Below, in pieces: positions 45,083 to 53,983 of a stretch of 64,000 bases of DNA. Both the position numbers and the translations under genes were made by a program. How positions within the stretch are numbered: the first letter of the stretch is position 1; each line of letters begins with the position of its first letter. The notes below the pieces were generated by a model. It ran no database searches, was not told where the DNA came from, and was given only the letters and a program-made list of their open reading frames with translations. The stretch spans positions 4,588,001 to 4,652,000 of the forward strand of contig NVQB01000001.1 of NCBI GenBank assembly GCA_002319075.1, written 5' to 3'. Source of the stretch: Sphingobacteriaceae bacterium (lineage in GTDB: Bacteria; Bacteroidota; Bacteroidia; B-17B0; Aurantibacillaceae).

Positions 45083-46903
45083 ATGTCTGTCTTCCCCGAA
45101 AAGCATTTTGATAAATTTTACTGGCTCAGTTGTGCTATAGTATTTATACTTGTTGTATTACGTTGTATTTTAGTTCCTTTTTCTCACGATGAAGTAGCAA
45201 CCTTCAATTTCTACATTCAACCCGGAAACTTCCTTCCCTTTTTATCGCATCCCGATGCAAACGGACATTTTCTTACCAGTGCTACGAGTTGGATTTGTTT
45301 TAAACTCGTAGGTTCCTCTCCACAGGCATTGCGCATTCCCGATATCGCTGCTTTTGCTGTTTTATGTTTTGGTGTTTTTAAAATAAATAAACTATTTAGC
45401 GGACTCTTTACTAAAATTATTTTTAGTTCCGCATTTATTCTATCCTACAACTTTATCTGTTTTTATTCCCTTTGTCGCGGCTATGGTATCTCAATGGCAT
45501 TTTTAACCGTAGCGCTTTATTACTTTTTCGTCTATCTGCGTTATGGTGCTTTTAATCACTTCTGGAAATTTATTCTTTTCTCGCAAATTGCATTAAGCGC
45601 CAATCTTACCTTGGTTTTTGTGGTAATGGTTACAACAGCATTCGTTGTAATCATGCAGCTTAAAAATAAATTATTAAGCGATGCAAAAACACTGATTATT
45701 CTTGTTACGCACGCAGCACTCACAATTTTTTGGATCAAGTATGCGTTTTTTCTTAAAGAAAGCGGTGCTCTTTATTACGGAAGTGGCGAAAGTTATTGGA
45801 AGGTTACTTTTGAATCATTGATAGAGACCATCTTCTTTAAAGACAACATGGTAAATATAATCATGGTGGGAATCTTTTTTATCATGCTTATTTACTGGGT
45901 TTATAAATGCGCCAAAGAAAAAATGGACTTTGTATTGAACAGTAGCTTTTCTATCTCCTTCCTTACGTTCTGTACATTAATTGTGTTATTTTATCTTTTG
46001 AAAAAATTAGTGGGTGTAAATTATCCAGAAGACCGCACCGGCCTTTTTTTCTATGTGTTCTATTGCATCTCATTTGCATTTATGATCAGCGAATTGAAGA
46101 AGTATCTGCAGGCTTTTTTACTTGTAATACCATTTGTATACCTGGCGCATTTTGCTTTACATGTAAATTTAAGAGTACATCCATGGCGCGTTTATGAAAC
46201 TATGCCCGCAGAATTTTTCAGTATTCTTAAGTCAGAACAGGCTACCGCCGATCACCGTATTACTATTGGCGGACACCGCGTGCGTGAGTTCTTTTATGCT
46301 TTTTTAAATTACAAGAGCAGCATCAAGTTAAATCACATGACGTCTCCGGAAGCACTTCAGATGAATACAGATTATGCACTTGCTTACAAAGAAGATAAGC
46401 CCTGGTACGATCCTTACTATACGGAATTAGCTTCCGAAGACGATTGGGGTTTCCGTCTTTTAAAACGAAAAACAGCCTTGCAAAGACATGTTTTATATGC
46501 AACTAAAAATAGTGCTGATTTTACAGGAAACTCAGAATATTACAATGCATACGAAAAACTGGATACCACATTTAATTCGGAAAATCCTTTGGTTGCAGAG
46601 TTTAATTTTGATGTGAAACTGGCACCTGAACCACTTAATGCATTTCTTGTTTTGCAAATAGATACAGAGAATGGCGAAAATAGTTTTCTGCGCATTCCTA
46701 TGAATCTTGTGCGCTACGATTGGAATGGCGCCAATAACTTTACACTTTCTATTACCAGTGGAAACATTCCATTGAAAATTAAACGCATCGTTGCGTATTT
46801 GTGGAATATTGATAAAAAACAACTTCATATTAAAATAAACTCTTTCCGTCTTTATCAATTAAAGGGCGATGGTGTTAAAGTAATTTCAAAAGCTAAAATT
46901 TAA
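45083..46903 (+). CDS. Polytopic membrane glycosyltransferase-like protein
   Basis: 606 residues with about ten hydrophobic segments to residue 360 and a long soluble tail. The first loop has VPFSHDEVATFNFYIQPG, the acidic DE pair of GT-C transferases, and HPDANGHFLTSATSWICF. It starts 1 base after the CoaD-like gene and 4 bases precede the next start, so it is in the same operon. The soluble tail ends in a beta-rich region. Substrate unknown. Confidence 0.7.
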   Translation: MSVFPEKHFDKFYWLSCAIVFILVVLRCILVPFSHDEVATFNFYIQPGNFLPFLSHPDANGHFLTSATSWICFKLVGSSPQALRIPDIAAFAVLCFGVFKINKLFSGLFTKIIFSSAFILSYNFICFYSLCRGYGISMAFLTVALYYFFVYLRYGAFNHFWKFILFSQIALSANLTLVFVVMVTTAFVVIMQLKNKLLSDAKTLIILVTHAALTIFWIKYAFFLKESGALYYGSGESYWKVTFESLIETIFFKDNMVNIIMVGIFFIMLIYWVYKCAKEKMDFVLNSSFSISFLTFCTLIVLFYLLKKLVGVNYPEDRTGLFFYVFYCISFAFMISELKKYLQAFLLVIPFVYLAHFALHVNLRVHPWRVYETMPAEFFSILKSEQATADHRITIGGHRVREFFYAFLNYKSSIKLNHMTSPEALQMNTDYALAYKEDKPWYDPYYTELASEDDWGFRLLKRKTALQRHVLYATKNSADFTGNSEYYNAYEKLDTTFNSENPLVAEFNFDVKLAPEPLNAFLVLQIDTENGENSFLRIPMNLVRYDWNGANNFTLSITSGNIPLKIKRIVAYLWNIDKKQLHIKINSFRLYQLKGDGVKVISKAKI

Positions 46904-46907
46904 AGTT

Positions 46908-48191
46908 ATGTTGAACAGAAGCAGTGCTCCCTCTTTTAAAACGATTGATAAAATTGATGTTATCAAAGCAGAACATCAAAAACTAAATAATGGAATAGAT
47001 CTTTATTCTGTATCTGCCGGAAGCCAGGAAATAGTGAAACTTGAATTTACATTTCGCGCGGGAATGTACCATCAGCCGGCAACCCTGATAGCCTCTACAA
47101 CCAATGTAATGCTCGAAAGCGGAACAAAATCTTATACTGCAGATCAGTTAAGCGATGGAATCGACTTTTTTGGTTCGTTTCTCGAATTGCAGGTAGAGCA
47201 GGATTTTGCAACCATTACTTTGTTCTCTTTAAATAAATACCTGGATGAAAGTCTGAAGTTTATAGAAGATATTATTAAATATCCTGTGTTCCCGGAACAT
47301 GAATTTAAAGTACACATTACAAATAAAAAACAAAAACACGCCATCAATTCTCAAAAGGTAAGTGTATTGGCGCGTAGAAAATTTTCGGAGTTATTGTTCG
47401 GTCCTGAGCATCCTTATGGACGCGATGTATATGAAGCAGATTTTGATAGAATCAGTATAACTGAACTTAAAGATTTTTTTAAGAGCCACTACAATGCCCT
47501 CAACTGCACCATTTTTGCGTCTGGAAATCTTCCTTCTACTTTACGGGATACTTTAAACAAGTATTTTGGTAAGGATAAATGGGGTGGCGTGCAGGCCGAA
47601 CCATCTAAAGCACTGGTTGCATTAGATACTACCAAACAACAAAAACACTTTATTCAGAGAGATGATGCGATTCAATCTGCCATTCGCATTGGAAGGATTT
47701 TGTTTAATAAAACACATCCCGATTATTTTAAATTCCAGGTACTGAATACTATTTTGGGAGGTTATTTTGGCTCGCGCCTTATGGCGAATATCCGTGAGGA
47801 CAAAGGTTATACCTATGGCATTGGTAGTGGTTTAAATAACCTGGTGCACAGTGGTTACTTCTTTATCTCCACAGAAGTGGGAGCAGACGTAACAAAAGCA
47901 ACCCTGACAGAGATCTATAAAGAAATAGCTTTATTACGCGAAAAACTTGTTGACCCTTCTGAATTAGAGACGGTAAGAAATTACATTCTCGGTAATTTTT
48001 TAAGAAGTGTAGACGGACCTTTTTCTCTTTCTGATAAATTTAAATCCATTTGGGAATTCGGTCTTGACTATTCTTTTTTTGACAACTATTTTCACGCCGT
48101 AAAAACGGTGACACCAGAAGAACTTAAAGACCTGGCAAACAAATACCTTCAGGAAAAAGACCTGATTGAATGTGTAGTTGGGAAGATGTAA
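46908..48191 (+). CDS. M16B peptidase-like protein, inactive (partner) subunit
   Basis: 427 residues. Homologous to M16 enzymes (FTFRAGMYHQPATLIASTTN, MLESGTKSYTADQLSDGIDF) but the HxxEH zinc motif is missing. The C-terminal 'R/Y' pair of the non-catalytic subunit is kept: MANIREDKGYTYGIGSGL. It should pair with the active M16B at 43241 to form the peptidase chamber. Two other genes lie between the partners. Confidence 0.88.
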   Translation: MLNRSSAPSFKTIDKIDVIKAEHQKLNNGIDLYSVSAGSQEIVKLEFTFRAGMYHQPATLIASTTNVMLESGTKSYTADQLSDGIDFFGSFLELQVEQDFATITLFSLNKYLDESLKFIEDIIKYPVFPEHEFKVHITNKKQKHAINSQKVSVLARRKFSELLFGPEHPYGRDVYEADFDRISITELKDFFKSHYNALNCTIFASGNLPSTLRDTLNKYFGKDKWGGVQAEPSKALVALDTTKQQKHFIQRDDAIQSAIRIGRILFNKTHPDYFKFQVLNTILGGYFGSRLMANIREDKGYTYGIGSGLNNLVHSGYFFISTEVGADVTKATLTEIYKEIALLREKLVDPSELETVRNYILGNFLRSVDGPFSLSDKFKSIWEFGLDYSFFDNYFHAVKTVTPEELKDLANKYLQEKDLIECVVGKM

Positions 48192-48215
48192 ACGCGTTTG
48201 GGCAATGGCATGTTA

Positions 48216-48533
48216 CTAATTCCGAAATCCGATCTTGCGCGTTACAGACAAAATAAGGTTGGTGGAATTTGTTTTAATTGTTTTACCGTTTAAATAACTT
48301 GCTACCGGGGTTATGTTTCGAAGACCTGCACCGTGCCTTACCTCCAGACCTAAAGCTGTTTTGCTGCCGAATAGAAATGAGCAACCTAATTCACGACTGA
48401 TACCATAGTCTGTTTTTTTTTATTTTTCCGGATAATAGATGACGTTACCCCGGGGTTGAGTTATCAGAAGGAAATTTGTGTAAATACCAGGATGCAAAAC
48501 AAACAAAGCAGTGGTCGGAATAATGTCATTATT
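48216..48533 (-). pseudogene. Decayed 3' end of an outer-membrane beta-barrel protein gene
   Basis: Reading the minus strand gives protein-like sequence with no start codon and one frameshift. From 48533: PTTALFVLHPGIYTNFLLI, TQPRGNVIYYPEK; then the frame is lost in a run of A's (about 48412-48424) and resumes with KKTDYGISRELGCSFLFG, SKTALGLEVRHGAGLRNI, TPVASYLNGKTIKTNS, TNLILSVTRKIGFRN and TAG. The alternating strands with 'YGIS...GC...G.EVR...GL.NI' and the terminal 'S.TRKIGF' match the C-terminus of Bacteroidota barrel (PorT/OMP_b-brl-type) proteins. The 5' part is absent. Confidence 0.75.
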
Positions 48534-48607
48534 TTAAATTAAAGTAGAGGTAACTATGGGTGATAAGCTTGTAACTATATAGAAATTATTTGCTTTCCTC
48601 TTTAAAC

Positions 48608-48644
48608 AAAAAAGCTCCTGTGATCTTTCACAGGAGCTTTTTTT
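48608..48644. terminator. Bidirectional intrinsic terminator
   Basis: AAAAAAGCTCCTGTGA, loop TCTT, TCACAGGAGCTTTTTTT: a 10-bp GC-containing stem flanked by A and T runs. Serves the Cys-rich protein gene on the minus strand and any plus-strand transcript arriving from the M16 operon. Confidence 0.9.
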
Positions 48645-48658
48645 AATGTTATCAGAAA

Positions 48659-48886
48659 TTATTTTTTTGTTGTTTTTGTGTCGTTTGCTTTTTCAGTAGA
48701 GGCTTCTTTTTTGCAGCAGGATTTTCCTTCTTTAGAACATCCTTCTTTTTTTTCGCCAGCACAAGATTTACCTTCTTTAGCGCATTCTTTTTTTGCTTTT
48801 TTGTCTTTGTCATCACCAAAGGTGTTGGCAATTGCTGAGCTTCCTAACAATCCTGCGAAAGCAGCCATTAAAAATATTTTTTTCAT
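48659..48886 (-). CDS. Small exported Cys/Lys-rich protein with KEGKSC repeats
   Basis: 75 residues from ATG 48886; 13 codons further upstream in frame are not used because they overlap the promoter region. Signal peptide MKKIFLMAAFAGLLGSSAIA is followed by an unusually polar tail: CAKEGKSCAGEKKEGCSKEG, then KSCCKKEAS and a Thr/Lys end. Six cysteines fall in a near-regular pattern with 'KEGKSC' twice, suggesting metal or heme binding, or cross-linking in the periplasm. No family is recognised. An exact -7 element lies upstream and a strong terminator follows, so it is a monocistronic unit, probably abundant. Confidence 0.75.
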   Translation of the reverse strand: MKKIFLMAAFAGLLGSSAIANTFGDDKDKKAKKECAKEGKSCAGEKKEGCSKEGKSCCKKEASTEKANDTKTTKK

Positions 48887-48911
48887 TTTGTTTTGGTTTA
48901 CGTGATTCATA

Positions 48912-48919
48912 CAAATATA
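48912..48919 (-). promoter_or_regulatory. -7 promoter element TATATTTG (minus strand)
   Basis: The plus strand reads CAAATATA, exact match, 25 bases upstream of ATG 48886. Confidence 0.55.
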
Positions 48920-48998
48920 AAACATTATTTGCCTGGCAGTTGTTAAAAAGAATCAATTAATGTAGCCCATAAGCTTGATATTAATCAGTTTAACTCCA

Positions 48999-50084
48999 TT
49001 ATTTGAACCAGTCGATGTTATCAAAATATGCCGTTATCGGGTAATGGTCGGTAAATGTTTCATCGCTTCTTTTATATTTACTACAATGCAATCCTTTATC
49101 ATGCAGAATGTAATCTATCCTGAATTGTGGCCATTTGCCCGCATAAGTTCTTCCAAAGCCCAACCCTTTTTCTACAAAAGAGTCTTGGAGTTTCCGCGCA
49201 AGTTGCTGATAAGAGTAGGAGGCAGCCGTTTCGTTAAAGTCACCACACAACACAATCTTATAGGGACATAACTTCATATGCAATACAATCATATCTACTT
49301 GCATTGTGCGTTTTAAAAAGGCCCTTTTTAAGCGGCGAAGGATGTTTTTACTGTTAACTACTTCATCCTCTGCATTTTTTTTCTCAGATATCACATCGTC
49401 CAGGAATTGGTTATCAGATTTACTGAAACTTATGGATTGCAGATGTACATTGTAAACTCTCAGCGTGTCTTTATTCACCAATATGTCGGAGTATATACAA
49501 ATGTTATTACTCGTGGTATTAAAAACTATTTTGCCTTTTTTAATGATGGGGTATTTACTAAAGGTAGCAATACCCCAGTGATCAAACTTCCGGAGCGTGG
49601 TGGTATACTCACAGTGATAATAAGGTGTATTTAAAATCTGTTTTACGCTGTCAATATTGTTAAAGTCTCCTTTTTCTTCAGAGGTGTAAAATTCCTGCAG
49701 ACAAAGAATATCTGGTTTAATATCTACCAGACTGTTCATGATTTTAGGACGGGTCTCGTGATTTTTTTTCCAGTTATAGAGATCAAACAACATGCTATTG
49801 TAAGAAGTTACTTTAAGTTGCTTGGTTTCTACTTTGGTTCGGGTAACGCTAACCTGCACATATCTTAAAGCAGTAGGAGTGCCAATTACAAAAGCCGCGA
49901 GTCCAAACACAAATGCGGGTTTAAATTGCACCATCCAGTAAAGGATGAAGAAAAAATTTAACAGGAATAAAAAAGGAAAAGCGAGTCCGAAAAAAGCGGG
50001 TAGCCAGAAAAGTACGGGCGAAATGTATTTGGCAAAAACAGCAATCAGCAGACTCAGAATGATAAGGTAGTGAAGCCACAACAC
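48999..50084 (-). CDS. Endonuclease/exonuclease/phosphatase-family protein with N-terminal membrane segments
   Basis: 361 residues from GTG 50084. Three hydrophobic segments lie in the first 75 residues. The rest is an EEP fold: VTSYNSMLFDLYNWKK, ILCLQEFYTSEEKGDF (catalytic Glu), VYNVHLQSISFS, IVLCGDFNETAAS (GDFN) and DETFTDHYPITAYF (D-H). The active site would face the periplasm. It may cut phosphodiesters or phospholipids. The reading frame stays open upstream of the GTG to a stop at about 50175 (KISIRELRYLVISREQ, then KLSVFNRIVLW) with no ATG/GTG/TTG; related proteins start with 'FNRI.LW', so the start is unsettled. Confidence 0.8.
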   Translation of the reverse strand: MLWLHYLIILSLLIAVFAKYISPVLFWLPAFFGLAFPFLFLLNFFFILYWMVQFKPAFVFGLAAFVIGTPTALRYVQVSVTRTKVETKQLKVTSYNSMLFDLYNWKKNHETRPKIMNSLVDIKPDILCLQEFYTSEEKGDFNNIDSVKQILNTPYYHCEYTTTLRKFDHWGIATFSKYPIIKKGKIVFNTTSNNICIYSDILVNKDTLRVYNVHLQSISFSKSDNQFLDDVISEKKNAEDEVVNSKNILRRLKRAFLKRTMQVDMIVLHMKLCPYKIVLCGDFNETAASYSYQQLARKLQDSFVEKGLGFGRTYAGKWPQFRIDYILHDKGLHCSKYKRSDETFTDHYPITAYFDNIDWFK

Positions 50085-50181
50085 AATTCTGTTAAAAACA
50101 GAGAGCTTGCGCTGTTCTCGGGAAATTACCAGGTACCGTAATTCGCGGATAGATATTTTATTAAATACGGAGATCTAAAAA

Positions 50182-50979
50182 TTATTTTACCAGTGCCAAT
50201 GCCTCTTCAATATACGCGTAGGAACTAAGTATTTCAGGTTTTCCATCAATCACCGCTACATCATGCTCAAAGTGGGCACTCGGTTTATTGTCAGCTGTAA
50301 TAATCGTCCAGCCGTCGTTTAATTGTTTAATGTTTTTTGTCCCCATGTTAATCATAGGTTCAATAGCGAGTACCATGCCTTCTTTAATTTTAGGACCATC
50401 CCCGCGTTTTCCATAATTAGGAACTTCTGGTTCTTCGTGCATAGTTCTTCCAAGACCGTGACCCACTAACTCTCTCACTACGCCAAATCCGTTTTTTTCA
50501 GCGTGTTGCTGAATGGCGTGACTAATATCTCCAATCCGGTTACCACTTACCATTTGCTGGATGCCGAGGTAAAGACTTTCTTTGGTTACTTCAATCAGTT
50601 TTTTCACTTCGGCGCTCACTTCACCCACGGCAAACGTGTAGGCGTGGTCTCCATAAAAGCCATTTTTCTTAACACCACAATCCACCGAAATAATGTCTCC
50701 CTCTTTTAAAGCTTGTTTGGTTGGAATACCATGTACTACAGCTTCGTTAATTGAAATACAAAGTGTTGCAGGAAAATCAGGAGCGCCTCTGGGACCTTTA
50801 AAGCCTTTAAAAGCGGGAATTCCGCCATTATCACGAATGTATTCTTCAGCAAGTTTATCAAGATTGGCAGGAATAACTCCTGGTTTTATTTCGCGGGCAA
50901 TAATACCTAAAGTACGCGACACCATCAGCGCCGACTCGCGCATCAATTCAATCTCTTCTCTATTTTTTAAGTAAATCAT
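50182..50979 (-). CDS. map: Methionine aminopeptidase type I
   Basis: 265 residues. All metal ligands fit the pita-bread fold: Asp100 and Asp111 (SVDCGVKKNGFYGDHAYTF), His174 (GHGLGRTMHEEPEVPNYG), Glu207 and Glu238; His83 (EAVVHGIP) binds substrate. It removes the N-terminal Met from new proteins. The ATG overlaps the HAD gene stop by 4 bases. Confidence 0.96.
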   Translation of the reverse strand: MIYLKNREEIELMRESALMVSRTLGIIAREIKPGVIPANLDKLAEEYIRDNGGIPAFKGFKGPRGAPDFPATLCISINEAVVHGIPTKQALKEGDIISVDCGVKKNGFYGDHAYTFAVGEVSAEVKKLIEVTKESLYLGIQQMVSGNRIGDISHAIQQHAEKNGFGVVRELVGHGLGRTMHEEPEVPNYGKRGDGPKIKEGMVLAIEPMINMGTKNIKQLNDGWTIITADNKPSAHFEHDVAVIDGKPEILSSYAYIEEALALVK

Positions 50980-51437
50980 TTTGTTCCGAATATTTTTTTA
51001 AAGATAGAGCTTTCACTTTTCTTATAATTGTGATGAGCCTCTGCATTTTTTAATTGATGAGAGAAGTCGCCCCCTTCAGGATGAAGTGCTTGCCAGACCT
51101 CGCTCCAGCCTATGAAACCGCCTATGCATCTGTCGTCGATGAAAATATCTGCATTCAATTTGCGTGAGGTTTTTTCATCAAGTACTTCTTCAGGATAATT
51201 TTTATTTACGGCGTAAAATTCCACACCATTTTCTTTGCAGTAATTTACGGCGTCCTGCAAAAGATCGCCCGTGCGAATGGTCCACAAAATAAGCTTGTGA
51301 CCTTTTTGCTGCAATGCCTTTAAAGTCGCAAAAGCGAAGAGCATCTCTTTTCCAATGGCTGGATACTTATGCTCTACAACAGTTCCATCAAAATCGATGG
51401 CCAGTACTTTGCTATTTTCACTTAAAAAGGATTTCAT
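50976..51437 (-). CDS. HAD-superfamily hydrolase, BT_0820-like
   Basis: 153 residues. The nucleophile motif DFDGT (Asp15, Asp17) is near the N-terminus; ILWTIRTGDLLQDAVNYC is motif II; NADIFIDDRCIGGFIGW contains the acidic motif IV. The cap is minimal. It resembles small Bacteroides HAD phosphatases whose substrate is unknown. It overlaps map by 4 bases (ATGA) and follows gpmA by 4 bases. Confidence 0.85.
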   Translation of the reverse strand: MKSFLSENSKVLAIDFDGTVVEHKYPAIGKEMLFAFATLKALQQKGHKLILWTIRTGDLLQDAVNYCKENGVEFYAVNKNYPEEVLDEKTSRKLNADIFIDDRCIGGFIGWSEVWQALHPEGGDFSHQLKNAEAHHNYKKSESSIFKKIFGTK

Positions 51438-51441
51438 TGTT

Positions 51442-52047
51442 TTATAAATTTTTTGCTGATAAAACCTTCATGTCTTTATCCAGTTCATAAAGCCGAGGTT
51501 GTGCCGTGCCAATTTCAAATTCTAAAATTTGTTCTGGGGTCATTTTTTCAAGATACATGATCAACGCACGAAGACTATTGCCATGAGCAGCGATCACAAC
51601 ATTTTTTCCGGCCTTTAATTTCGGAATAATTTCAGATTCAAAATAAGGAATCACACGCGCCGCCGTGTCTTTAAGACTTTCTCCGTTTGGGGGCGGAATG
51701 TCGTAACTTCTGCGCCATACTTTTACTTGTTCTTCACCGTATTTGTTTGCGGTTTCTGTTTTATCAAGTCCTTGCAAGTCGCCGTACATGCGTTCGTTCA
51801 GCGCTTTATCATAAACGGGTTTAAGAGGCGCGTGTTCTGCTGTTTCTAATGCCAGGTTCAAAGTGTTTTGCGCTCTTTTAAGGTCAGACGCGTAGGCATA
51901 ATCAAAGGACATTCCTTTTAATTTTACTCCCGCATTTTTAGCTTCTTCAATGCCTTTTGGAGTTAATTCAACATCTACCCATCCTGTAAATTTGTTTTCT
52001 AAATTCCAGGTGCTTTGTCCGTGACGGAAAATAATTAATTGTGCCAT
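51442..52047 (-). CDS. gpmA: 2,3-bisphosphoglycerate-dependent phosphoglycerate mutase
   Basis: 201 residues. Phospho-His motif FRHGQSTWNLENKFTGW (His9), ELTPKGIEEAKNAGVKL, NERMYGDLQGL, and the second His in VVIAAHGNSLRAL. This pattern is the glycolytic PGAM, interconverting 3- and 2-phosphoglycerate, rather than a general phosphatase. Shorter than the 249-residue E. coli enzyme, missing part of the C-terminal extension. First gene of the gpmA-HAD-map run. Confidence 0.92.
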   Translation of the reverse strand: MAQLIIFRHGQSTWNLENKFTGWVDVELTPKGIEEAKNAGVKLKGMSFDYAYASDLKRAQNTLNLALETAEHAPLKPVYDKALNERMYGDLQGLDKTETANKYGEEQVKVWRRSYDIPPPNGESLKDTAARVIPYFESEIIPKLKAGKNVVIAAHGNSLRALIMYLEKMTPEQILEFEIGTAQPRLYELDKDMKVLSAKNL

Positions 52048-52061
52048 AATTTTGAGGCAAC

Positions 52062-52069
52062 AAATATAG
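52062..52069 (-). promoter_or_regulatory. -7 promoter element TATATTTG (minus strand)
   Basis: The plus strand reads CAAATATA, exact match, ending 14 bases before the gpmA start at 52047. It should drive gpmA-HAD-map. Confidence 0.5.
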
Positions 52070-52206
52070 GGTTAAATAGCTAAAATTCAGGGAGATTTTA
52101 ATCAAACCGAGATCAAAAAAAATATTAAATTATGATGCGTTAGGCCTTAAAGTGTGAATAGATGAAAGCCTGGAGAACTCAAAATTACAACTGAACACAC
52201 TTAGAG

Positions 52207-53982
52207 CTAGATCTCAATTGCCTTTTTAAAATCAACAAGATTGTCAGCAGTTCCCGGTAGTTCTTGCAGGCTAAAAGTTTTGCTTTCGGCTTCAGCTGAT
52301 TTTCTAAAAAGTTCTTTGTTGCAGAGGTACAGCTTATTTTTAGTGAACACGCAAATAGAATAGGTCTTTTGGGGATCATAAACCATTTTAAAGTTAGTGG
52401 CTTTGTCTAAAGCATACACTGTTTTATTAGAATGATCGATAAGATAAATGAGATCCGGGCTAACTGCTTTTTGACTTTCCTGCATTACAAAAGTAGGAAC
52501 TGTTGTATTTCCAGCAGGGGCAGAGTGTGGACAATCGGAATTATAAATACCAAAACGTGATACCTGGAAGAGCCGGGTAGCTTTAACCTGCAGACTCATG
52601 GCATTAAAATTAGAAGCCATCTCATTTTGTTCTGCCACATTGTATTTAGCCTGCATGGCTGCTTTTTCTTTATCGTAATCTGCTTGTTTTTTCTTTTGTT
52701 CAGCCAAATAAGCAGCTTGTTTGGATTGCATTTCGGCTAGTAATTTTTTTTCTTGTTGCACCCGTTTTTCAACAAGACTTTCGTAAGCCTCAAATTTTTG
52801 CTGGTAAATGGTTTCAGCTTTTTCGAATTCATTTTCCGGAAGAACAGGATAGACAACCAGTTTTTCAGAGCGGTTACGGTAGATCAGGTTCAGGATATAA
52901 TTTTTTCCTTTTACAGGTCCCTGCGAAATTTTCACATCACTCCACGTGATCTCGTGTAATTCCTTAGTGTAATTTTTATTTTCGGGTCCCACTTCAAAAA
53001 CGATATTATCGAAAGCTGCGAGTTCAGGGAACTCAGAATAACTGCCATCTAACTTAAAGGTAGGCTTGCCGGGATTGAATTTTACAGGTTTTGCAGGCTC
53101 TTTAGGTCTGGGTAGTTTATCTGCCTTTGCTGTATATACTACTCTTACGCTGTCAATTTTCTTAGGAATTATTTTTTCTATTTCATTTTTTAAGACCTCA
53201 AGCTTTGTATTCCTCGCAGCTGGTAAATTGACAGCAGTTTGTGCTTTCTTTTTATTTTCGAATGCCTTATCTTTTTGAATATACTTCCAGTTTCTTTCAA
53301 GTGTATCGAGGTAGTATTGATTGAATTTGTCTTCAGTAGTTGCAGAAGCCAATTCTACCTCAAGACTTTTATCGGATTTAATAAAAACGGGTTCGCCATC
53401 CTGAGAGCCTTTTATATCAAACATTCCGGCGCTTTCAAGATTATAATGCCTTCCAGAACTATCATAGGCCATAGGAATACCGCTGGCGATAACATCTCCC
53501 ATATCATGAAATTCCTGGTACTCAATAGTTACGTCTCCAACAATGTCTTTCCCGTTTTTATCTACAAAACTATTTTTGGGAACTTTGATTTTAGAGGATG
53601 TTGTATGCGTAATATTTCCTCCTTTTGCATTATTTACCTTGTAGGTGGAGTAAGAAGGTTTTAATTTTTGCGAAGGAGCATTTATAAATGCTGGCTTACT
53701 GGTATTTTTTGGAGTAGTATTCTGAGTAATTAATGTTTCATGCGTTTTGTTGTTTTGTTGTTGATTGCTGAATAAAGAAAAATAAGTAACGGTACAAACT
53801 ACCGTTATTCCGGCTATTACCGTGGAGTATCGGATTTTCTTATTCTGCCACCAACTCTCATCCCCGCGGGCCTGTTTTAAACTTTGCTGTTTAAAGCGTT
53901 CAACTAATTCAGTAAAATTCTGGTGTTGCTTAATCTCCTCGTCGCTTACTTTCGGTCTGTCTATATTAAATTTAGGGCTCAT
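52207..53982 (-). CDS. Membrane-anchored partner of the ECF sigma factor (probable anti-sigma-type protein)
   Basis: 591 residues. About 48 cytoplasmic residues (FTELVERFKQQSLKQARGDE) precede one membrane helix (about 51-70, YSTVIAGITVVCTVTYFSLF); the rest is periplasmic, with a ZU5-like or beta-sandwich part (KIKVPKNSFVDKNGKDIVGD, FHDMGDVIASGIPM) and a Lys/Gln/Ala coiled coil around 390-460. It begins 1 base after the stop of the ECF sigma gene, the classic sigma/anti-sigma layout, though no ZAS zinc motif is seen. It could sense an envelope signal and hold the sigma factor. Confidence 0.65.
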   Translation of the reverse strand: MSPKFNIDRPKVSDEEIKQHQNFTELVERFKQQSLKQARGDESWWQNKKIRYSTVIAGITVVCTVTYFSLFSNQQQNNKTHETLITQNTTPKNTSKPAFINAPSQKLKPSYSTYKVNNAKGGNITHTTSSKIKVPKNSFVDKNGKDIVGDVTIEYQEFHDMGDVIASGIPMAYDSSGRHYNLESAGMFDIKGSQDGEPVFIKSDKSLEVELASATTEDKFNQYYLDTLERNWKYIQKDKAFENKKKAQTAVNLPAARNTKLEVLKNEIEKIIPKKIDSVRVVYTAKADKLPRPKEPAKPVKFNPGKPTFKLDGSYSEFPELAAFDNIVFEVGPENKNYTKELHEITWSDVKISQGPVKGKNYILNLIYRNRSEKLVVYPVLPENEFEKAETIYQQKFEAYESLVEKRVQQEKKLLAEMQSKQAAYLAEQKKKQADYDKEKAAMQAKYNVAEQNEMASNFNAMSLQVKATRLFQVSRFGIYNSDCPHSAPAGNTTVPTFVMQESQKAVSPDLIYLIDHSNKTVYALDKATNFKMVYDPQKTYSICVFTKNKLYLCNKELFRKSAEAESKTFSLQELPGTADNLVDFKKAIEI

Positions 53983-53983
53983 A

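Noticed and set aside
53239-53664. 141-residue plus-strand frame inside the sigma partner gene
   Set aside because: Opposite-strand shadow of a well-supported gene, with no homology and no start context.
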